From NCBI GenBank assembly GCA_037951165.1, contig JBBDHG010000109.1:434001-498000 (forward strand): a stretch of DNA of 64,000 bases, read 5' to 3'. Position numbers and translations under genes: made by a program. The notes under the pieces were generated by a model. The model searched no databases. It saw only the letters and a program-made list of their open reading frames with translations, and was not told the origin of the DNA. The stretch comes from Lophius americanus (taxonomy: Eukaryota; Chordata; Actinopteri; Lophiiformes; Lophiidae). This document shows positions 56,180 through 64,000 of this stretch, in pieces (positions within the stretch are counted from its first letter, which is position 1; each line of letters opens with the position of its first letter).

Positions 56180-58689
56180 ATCTAGTTTTTAACATGTTGT
56201 TTTAGATTTGTGCTCAGCCTGTAAATCGGCTTTGGGTAGTTTGAAAAAACTCTCCGCAAATAAATTGTGTTCTGATTAATTTGGGTTGTTGAGGTTAGGG
56301 TTCATGTCAAACGTATATTTCCCGGCCTTTGTGTACCTGTGTTTGGATTTATTACCCCTTTTCTGGTGCCCTTCTCTGTTTACACGGGTACTTTAACCAC
56401 GATACACCCGACCTCTTCATCGTTTATCCGCAATGTTTATCTTAAAACGAACAACGTGTCAAGTTTGACTTCCTATTTTCCTCTGGTTTGTTTTTATAAT
56501 TACATTCTTTTTCTGAGCTCTAAAATTCAATAGGTGAGTCCAACGGCGGTAAAACAACAAGAACAACAAAAAAACAAATTATCGTCTTGGCTTTCTCCAC
56601 CTTAAATGTTCCTGGAGTTTAATGCAGTATAATTCTCCCAATCCTGCGAATGTTGCAGATTTCATCGATTAAGAGAAGTTGTTTGGTATTATCCATCGTC
56701 TGCGCCGTCACCCGATGTTCAGTCGTGGTCCAGTTTCATGACCGGAGCAATGACCTTATGGAAGTCAAGTTTTTAGATGAGTGAATTTAAGAGTATACAC
56801 TTTAAAAAAAAAATGCGGGGTTATATTTGATTACTCAAATGCTGGGTTGGTGCAGCTGGGTAATATCTCAAGTTGGTTTGACTTAGCATTGGGCTAAAAG
56901 CGACTCAGCACGATAGTTTGGGCTTATGATTTTTTTTTCAAAGTCAGCTCAGACGATAGCGATGCTATGCTAGTTTAATATATGAAGATAATTAACTTTA
57001 ACGGTCGAAGTGAACTGAAAATTATGCTAGCTGACTGTATTATTCACCTTAGTTCACATGAGCTAGCTAACATTGACCTGGTTTACGATAGCTTATGTTA
57101 GCTACTGTTTGAAATTCGTTTGGAGCGACGTACGTGTTCGATGCCAAAATGGTTCACACTCTAAAACCCAGCAGGTTTTACAGTGTACCCAGCAGGTTTT
57201 ACAGTGTACCGTCAAGGACTTTGCTGTTAAGCTAGAATCCGTCACGATGTGATCGGTGGACTTTACTTTCTTACAATGAATGACAAACAAAACGACACAA
57301 ACTAATTACAGGCATGGCGCCTCACCTGAGAAGATTACTATAATATATATAAAACTCCACATCTGCTTGCACTTAATTTGCCGCATCTTAATTACAACCG
57401 GGCGCCGCGGTCATGCAGGAAAAGCCTCACGAATTCCGTTTGTGATCATCAATTAGGTTTGAAATGAAATTGTCATTGTCAGATTTTAATCTTCCTTTTT
57501 TTTTCTTTTTCTTGAGCCATCATTTTGTTTGTTCCCCAGCAGATGCTTTGATGAGACATCTGTTAGCACGCCTCCTCCACCTCCTCCTCCTCCTCTTCCT
57601 CCTGGTCTTTTCCTTTCTTTTCTCGTCAGCAAGATAAAGAATCGCTAAAAGGTGGTGAACCGGCCGCCTGGCTGCTGTTAGCATGAAACTGTCCGATTTG
57701 ACATTGTCGTAATTCACCATTATGAAATTTTAGCTGACGATTAATTGACGTACAAATAACTGAAATTAACGTTCCAATTGTCTTTTTTTATCTTTGGTCC
57801 CAAAAAAAGACAACTATTGATGAAGAAAAGCCGTTTTCTGGACACTTTTCTGTTCAAACTCGTCGAAAAGCTTCACTTATGGTTAGTTTTCCCCGAAGGA
57901 CCGTCGGAGTTCAGAGAATTTGAGGGGTTGGGAAATTTATGGTTTCAGCAGTTACCGCAAAAATTTTACCACACAAAATTTGACACAAGATTATATCGTG
58001 TTCTTTGTTTCCATTCGGATGAAAGCCAAAATGTGGCCGCTAAACGATCTACATGTCAATCAAACTTATTCCAAAGTCCGTGTCATATTAACCTTCATAA
58101 CCTTCGTTTTCCCAATGAGCACCATGTGTATGCTAACGTCTAACTGAAGTCTCCACTCAAACCAGATGACATCATCAACACCAGACCAACATCAAGCGAT
58201 GGAAATCCACTTCGTAAATCGGGAAGAAATATGACGTTTCACTTACAGACGGCTATCGGTCTTATTTTTCGTCATGATTATGAAAAGAACTTGCGAGTAT
58301 TGGCACTGCTCCATAAATCAAAGTTAATGACTACCAATCAAATCCAGTGCAGCTTGCCTCAACCACTCTCTCAAACGTTTCTACGCACCTCAGAAATTCA
58401 TTTGCGAGAAAATTAAAAAAATTTTTTAAAAAATGTATAAAAATAAAAGTAAAAGTAAAATACATAAGTGAAAATTTACAAAATAATTATTTACATAATT
58501 TACATAATAACTCCAAAAAATAACTCAAAATTAATGAATACATAAAAAATTTTTTAAAAACCAAACAAAAAAAACCAGTAAACTAAGAAAGAATAAATAA
58601 AAAAGGCCGTCAAACACCAAACAATAATCAGACACCTTCATCCCTACTCCGGTATAAATCCATGTCTCTTTACATCAGGACATTAAATT
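56178..58689. other. gabbr2 intron 1, little recognised
   Basis: No coding exon. A 21-bp unit (ACCCAGCAGGTTTTACAGTGT) is repeated twice in tandem at 57166-57207. A (CTC)n-rich tract lies at about 57565-57605. Confidence 0.4.
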
Positions 58690-59060
58690 CTCTATGAAAT
58701 CTTTGTATTTCATTGAAAATAGTCAATTTTAATTAGATTAGCTCATTATTTTTGACAAAAATGTTTTTTAAGAAAATTTATTTGACCCTTATTAGACTTT
58801 TTTGTTTGTATCAAGTTACATAATTGTGTTCAGTAAGTCCTCACATGCTTTGATATGGCAAACAAAAACTTGAACCCTTTGACGTGTGGTGTCCCCCAGG
58901 GTTCCGTCCTCGGCCCGTTACTATTTAGCATATAAATGCAGCCGCCGGGTCACGTTATGAACAAACTCATCGATTGACACACGTTTTTTAAGATAAGAAA
59001 AAGTGACTCAAAAGGGGTTCAACCCAACAGATGAGCAGGAAATGAAGGGGTTAAATCAGA
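58690..59060 (+). repeat. RT-scrap repeat, copy 4
   Basis: Both body and scrap are kept: 'ttgtatcaagttacataatt', 'cacatgctttgatat', then 'ggtgtcccccagggttccgtcctcggcccgttactatttagcatata' and the tail 'agtgactcaaaaggggttcaacccaacag'. This matches copy 1 over the whole length and so defines the element. Confidence 0.65.
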
Positions 59061-59660
59061 CGGTTACGCGGTTAATCGTGACAGAACCTAGCACTGAGCG
59101 AGGGACACACACTTGGAACGCACCCAAGACGCAGAAAGAGGTTGAGAGGATACTTCAAGTGGAGGTGGAAGGCAAATAAAACGGCCACTTTTCGGAGGAT
59201 GAGACGGAGAAAGATGTGAGGAGGATGTGAGGAGGGGGGAAAAAAAGAAGAAGAATCTCTCCCATATTCATTCCTTACCGCTGAAAATTACTGACAAGAT
59301 GGCTGCTGCCATGTTGGGTGGAACGCTAAGTCTGTCCTTCTGGCGGCGACGGCTTGTGCATCTATAAAGCCGCCACTGATCCCCAGCCAAGCTATTTGCA
59401 CAGGCAATTAACGCGGTGAATGTTTATTCGCCGCCATAGCCTCTTTTCAATGCAACCTACTGAAAAGTCCTCCTCTCTATCTCCCGAATGAGGTGTGAGC
59501 ATCAGGATTCCTCCTGCATTCCTGTTTTTGTTGGTTAAACAAGAGCCGACTTCTCTGCAGGCGGGATCTGATCCTGGAGTGCATGTGTTTGTCTGCGGAT
59601 GGTGAGCAACCCCAGGAGAGGTGCCCTGCTCCTGCACGTCTGGAGAATTTCCATCACTGA
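59061..59660. other. gabbr2 intron 1, nothing recognised
   Basis: No gene or named repeat recognised. Confidence 0.4.
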
Positions 59661-59779
59661 AAGGAGAGGGAGAGTGAGAGAGAGAGAAAGAGAGAGAGTG
59701 AGAGACGGGGGGAGAGAGAGAGGGGGAGAGAGAGAGAGGGAGTGAGAGAGAGAGAGATGGAGTGAGAGGGAGTGAGAGG

Positions 59780-59810
<31 letters not shown>

Positions 59811-59827
59811 GGGGAGAGAGAGAGAGA
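59661..59827 (+). repeat. GA-rich purine tract
   Basis: About 165 bp almost wholly of A and G on the + strand, mainly GAGA units with GGG and TGAGA variants. Such tracts can form triplex DNA and, as (GA)n, attract GAGA-type factors. Confidence 0.92.
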
Positions 59828-61149
59828 TTTCAAATGTTTCATATTGATCCTCTTCTGATGCTGTTTGACCTTTCACCTATCCACCGAAGCAAGACTCGGA
59901 GCGTATTCCTGCTCCGGCAGATGACCCCTTTTGACGGATGGCTTGTTTTTCCACTCCATATCACCTTTGTCAGCCATTATTATAGCATAATCCCTAAAAT
60001 GTTGCCCTCCCCCACTCACTCCATCACTGTTTGCACTTTCACCGCTCATCACTCTTCCACCCCCTCAAACACACACATGCTCCCGGACATCACACTCACC
60101 TCGCTGACTATTCCCGTCCTGTCAGTGGACAGAAATGAAGGGATTATCATGGAAAAGGGTGTGCTGTTGTCATTAGAGATTGGACAAGTACTCCGTGCAC
60201 GCTCTCTCTCGTCTGGCTCCCTCTCAAGGGGGGAGGGGGGGGGGGGCGGCACAGAGCAATAAGTAGAGAGAGTCTGTCCTTGTCAGTCCTGTAATTACAT
60301 TAAGGCTCATGTAATTCTTGGCCAAAAAAAAAGGAAAAGGACAGAAAAGAAAAAAAGGCCCAGCCGTCTTCTTCTTCTTCTTCGTCTTCATCATGGGGAG
60401 GGATGTGTGCGTGTGCACATGTATATTGGTATGCATGAGGAGGCTTGGCTCCCGAGGAGGAGGTGACTTTACTCACCGTTTGTGTGTGACTCAATGTATA
60501 TGATTCTGGCATGTGTGCCTCTGGTTCCCAGGGGTCAGCGGTACTGAACATTTGCTCCCAGAGGGCAGGGCTGGTTGTCATGGCCCCCAGCTGGGGGATG
60601 CAGAGAGTTAGGCAGGTAACACAGAGGAGTAATGGCTGAATTCTCGCCGCCTCTCATAAATCTCGAGGATTTTGTCCTCAGCGGTTCAATTGGGTTTACA
60701 TCCCAGCCTCACGTCTCCTGGCAGTGGTTATTATGTCATGGCTGATCAGTGTAAGTGGGATTTAGGGCTAGAAAAAAGATAAAGAAGGTGAGACATGTCA
60801 AAATTATAATTGTGTGCTTCCCCAAAATGAAGTAACGGCACACATTTCATTATTCTTATAAATATCACTTTCTTAAAAAGATGCAAAACTGAAAACAGGA
60901 CTGCTGGTTTAATAACCTTATATATGTATTGACTGTATGTCTTCTTTAGATTCCTATTATGGGATTTGGACATAATTGGACATGTTTATAGTCAGAAAAT
61001 GGATTTTTTTGTTTTTTCCCCCAAAAAACAACCCTGCCCTCCCATGTGAGGTAATTAGTTAACATAAATATTTACAGTAAGATATGCAGTTAAAAGAAGT
61101 TTGATCTTCTTCAGGCGGCTCAAACGAGGCAAATTCGGGCCATGGGTTT
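59828..61149. other. gabbr2 intron 1, possible conserved element
   Basis: No coding exon. 60610-60770 is free of simple repeats and has a balanced base mix, so it is a candidate non-coding element. A (CTT)n tract lies at about 60367-60390. Confidence 0.35.
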
Positions 61150-61465
61150 GGAGGTTTTTTCCGAAAAACGGGAGTTTTTCCCATAAAAGCATTCCCTCAG
61201 TGAGTAAAATACGAACCGTTGGAATAAAAGATGATCCACACAAGATAGATCTCCTTGACTCGGTTCATAAGCACCAGATTTGTACTAAATTGGACCAACG
61301 ATTGAGAAATTATAGCTCAAAAACTTTTGGACATAAAGCTCCCCCTCTGTGTCGCAAATATAAAACCGACCTTTTCCCAAAATCAACCAGCTCTTCCTCG
61401 TGCTAAAGTCTATGTGGGTATAAAACTTCAAAATGACCCTTGAAATAGTTTTTGAGTTATTATGT
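61150..61465 (-). repeat. GGGGGAGCTT repeat, copy 12
   Basis: Reverse copy: 'acaagatagatctccttgactcggttcat' is the complement of 'atgaatcga..cgaggagatctatcttgt', followed by AAAGCTCCCCCTCTG at 61336-61350 and 'aaatcaaccagctcttcctcg' (complement of 'gaggaagaactgggttgattt'). Confidence 0.72.
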
Positions 61466-62679
61466 TAACATAAATCATCTGAGGCGGACGCGGCAATGAC
61501 GATTCTGAAATATCGCGACTTTTCTGGGAGAAGGTGAGGAAAATATAGTATAGATCCATAGATCCAGAGAAGATCCATTCCGAGAGACATTCTAAAGATA
61601 AACCGCCTCCGATCACTGCAAGACATCGATGTTCTGTACGGATTACTGCGTTGATTCAACGGCTTTATCTTTTGTAGTAAGTGATTCAACGCCTCCGATG
61701 ACGTTTATTCCTCCAAAAGATCTCTATGCCTTGAAATTTGAAAACAAACTCAACTGTTCCGGGATTTTTTTGTTTTCCAGAATGGAAGAACCGTTCCTCT
61801 ATCATCCCGCTGGTTCTTTGGGTCGCATTAACAGAGCGGCTGTTTTTCTGATAAAGACTTTCATCCATTTAGGACCGAAACAACAAAAAATCCCAGTATC
61901 TAATCATCTAAATAGTGTTCTACTGAGATAAGACTATCTGAGATGAGGATTATTAGATTAGTCTCAGTCCCAGTCTCTATTCGACGCGTCAATGATGATA
62001 AAACGCTTCTTAAGATTTCACGTTTTCCGATTTTTCTTTGGAAAATGAATCAAACAGAGATGGTCATTGGATCGAGCTTTAAAACAATCAAACATTTAGT
62101 CTAGTTGTGATGGTCGGAATCGTGAAAATAGACCGGACCGCGAGTCCAAAACACATTTCAATCAGAGAGGGTGGAGCATGAAGAGAAAGATTAATGATTT
62201 TATTACAGTAGCAGATGTGTGATAAGGATTCTATTAGAAAGGCATACGTCTGGATACTGGTGGTGGTGGCTGATGACTATGCTGAGGCTGAATGATCTCC
62301 AAAGGACTGGGTGGAGATGGGGAGGTGGAGGTGAACCAGCAGCATGAAGGAACTAGATGAGTGGACAGAGAATCACATTTAAAGGCAGCAGCTTAGGGTG
62401 ATGGGTGGAGCCTGCAGGTGAGACACAGTGATTGGATGGAGGAGTGCAGCTGATATCATGCGATGCCTCTGATAGAGACTGAGCGTGCGCGAAGGTTATG
62501 AAGCTAACACATGAAATATATAATCACACGTGGTCTTTTAAGTCAAGTCTTTGTTAGTTAGGTATTTATTTTTGTCACAAGGTCTTCAGAAGAAGAAGGA
62601 AAACCCACGGGTCAAACCGAGAAGGAGGCATTAACCATCGCTATTGAGAAAGTCTTATTCAATAAGGAGGATTTCTATT
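61466..62679. other. gabbr2 intron 1, nothing recognised
   Basis: No coding exon or clear repeat family. Confidence 0.4.
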
Positions 62680-62860
62680 TGCATATTAAAGCATGTGAGG
62701 ACTTAATAAACAAAATGATGTCAATTGATACGACCAAATAAGTCTAATTATGATAATAATTAATAATAATTTCCATCAAATACAGCATTTTCATCATGAA
62801 ATAATTGAGTCAGATATTATTAAATTGTTTCAAAACATCAGTTGATCAAACAAAACATTA
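62680..62860 (-). repeat. Body fragment of the RT-scrap repeat, reverse
   Basis: 'attaaagcatgtgaggacttaataaacaaaatgatgtcaattgatacgacc' is the complement of the 'ggttgtatcaa.t.acat...agtaa.tcc.cacatgcttt' body in copies 1 and 4. It lacks the RT scrap. Confidence 0.45.
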
Positions 62861-63391
62861 TTTTATGGTAAATTCTGAGTTTTCTTAGATTATAATATAT
62901 TCAACTAATAAATGAAATATGTAAAAGAAACCGTTTTTAACCAGTTCTTCTAGTTTTATGTTCTGGTTGAGGACAACAAAGGGGTTGAATACATCTTTAG
63001 TGGTCAGCTTCATTCACCACTTAAGACCACTTCCTGCAATGTTTGTACATCATTACATTTTGCACATTATCGATCACATTCAGTCTGCTACTCGGAAAGG
63101 GAAAAACTTCCACCAAGGCACAACAATACCCAGGGTTTAGGGAAAACCGTGCAGATTTCTCCATTAATGTTAATTAATGAGTTACTTCAAGCCCCTTAAA
63201 TCTACCGACAACACCCACAAACTCTGAGTATCGCTCAAATACTCTGTAGCCGGTCATCTCCTGCGCCTTCCACTTCAGCGTCTCTGTTCAGCCCACCGAG
63301 CCCCCAGCTCCCCCCCACAAAGGAACATCAAAAGAATTAAAGGCAGAAATAGCCACATTGTGTCGTCACCTCTCCAAACGGCTTATTATTT
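62861..63391. other. gabbr2 intron 1, nothing recognised
   Basis: No coding exon recognised. Confidence 0.4.
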
Positions 63392-63590
63392 TATTCTAAA
63401 TGCTGCAAAACACGTAACGTCATCAAGATGGAAATTCCTCTAGGAGACGCCGGAACCTTTACCACCGGGTAAAATTTCATGCCGATCTGTCCTGCAGTTT
63501 TCCCGTAATCTTCCTCACAAACGAAGAAACGAGACAAACGTACAGGAGCGGAAACATAATCTCGTTCCTTGGCGGAGGGAAAAATGTTTT
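63392..63590 (-). repeat. 'CCTCCGCCAAGGAGG' repeat, copy 3, reverse
   Basis: Ends 'taatctcgttccttggcggaggg', the complement of the start of copy 1, and includes 'gggtaaaatttcatgccgatctgtcctgcagttttcccgtaatc' and 'gctgcaaaacacgtaacgtcatc'. The best-kept end of this family in the window. Confidence 0.6.
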
Positions 63591-63856
63591 GGTGACAGGA
63601 GACGGCAGGTCAAGTCGTAATTATCTGCTCCTCACCCCATAAAGGAGGTGATAAAAGGCTTCGGCCTTACAGTGACAATTTATAAATCCGACCGGCGGTG
63701 GCGGCGGCGGCCCGGTGCATCAGTGACATCATCCGCTCTTCACGGCCGTTCCTGCCCCGCCGCCTGTGAGATGGTTTGTTTGGAGACGTATTAACCAGAG
63801 AGAAATTAACGTAATTGCTGCATCTAGAGCATCTGAGGGCAGCTACTGCTACATTA

Positions 63857-63861
63857 TGTGT

Positions 63862-63955
<94 letters not shown>
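63857..63955. repeat. (GT)n microsatellite
   Basis: Close to 50 GT units, almost uninterrupted, near the window end. Confidence 0.95.
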
Positions 63956-63958
<3 letters not shown>

Positions 63959-64000
63959 TGTGATGGATTAAGTGAGGGTTAGAGGATATGTGTGTCTGTA

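Overview
This window is vertebrate nuclear DNA, almost certainly from a ray-finned (teleost) fish. The evidence is spliced genes with GT-AG introns and vertebrate-type proteins, many long (CA)n and (AT)n microsatellites, and many DNA-transposon remnants (Tc1-like, piggyBac, small TIR elements). The species cannot be named from the sequence. There are no bacterial-type operons, CRISPR arrays, rRNA or convincing tRNA genes. Most of the long open frames are chance frames in repeats or introns; for example the Thr/His and Tyr/Ile 'proteins' are translated microsatellites.

Layout. (1) 1.5-13.8 kb, + strand: a complete ten-exon gene for a Golgi polypeptide N-acetylgalactosaminyltransferase, best matched to GALNT12. 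All nine introns have GT-AG ends and phases that join into a 577-residue protein. (2) 13.8-45.3 kb: a gene-poor interval made mostly of repeats. It holds a 570-bp TIR element, several Tc1-like remnants of one family, repeats carrying a scrap of reverse transcriptase, a piggyBac transposon with intact ends and a broken transposase (35.9-37.9 kb), a 14-bp minisatellite of splice-donor-like units (34.0 kb), and a large GT-rich plus (AT)n block (38.9-40.05 kb). (3) 45.3-46.7 kb, + strand: a CpG-rich promoter and the first coding exon of a GABA-B receptor subunit 2 gene (gabbr2). It encodes a signal peptide and the start of the Venus-flytrap domain and ends at a donor at 46659. (4) 46.7-64 kb: apparently the first large intron of gabbr2. 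No further exon was recognised. It holds more repeats, including a 0.5-kb array of splice-acceptor-like units.

The two genes do not act in one pathway: galnt12 starts mucin-type O-glycosylation in the Golgi, and gabbr2 encodes the G-protein-coupling subunit of the metabotropic GABA receptor. Their closeness agrees with human 9q22.33, where GABBR2, ANKS6 and GALNT12 lie together. No ANKS6-like exon was seen here, and both genes point the same way.

The most notable non-genic signal is a dispersed repeat, about a dozen copies on both strands. Its copies carry one or more ACTAGGGGGAGCTT-type blocks that resemble the core of vertebrate CTCF sites. Also notable are perfect GGTCAnnnTGACC palindromes in the piggyBac ends, and two separate tandem arrays of splice-site-like units. 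I found no clear new enzymatic system; the findings are candidate regulatory or repeat-biology observations.
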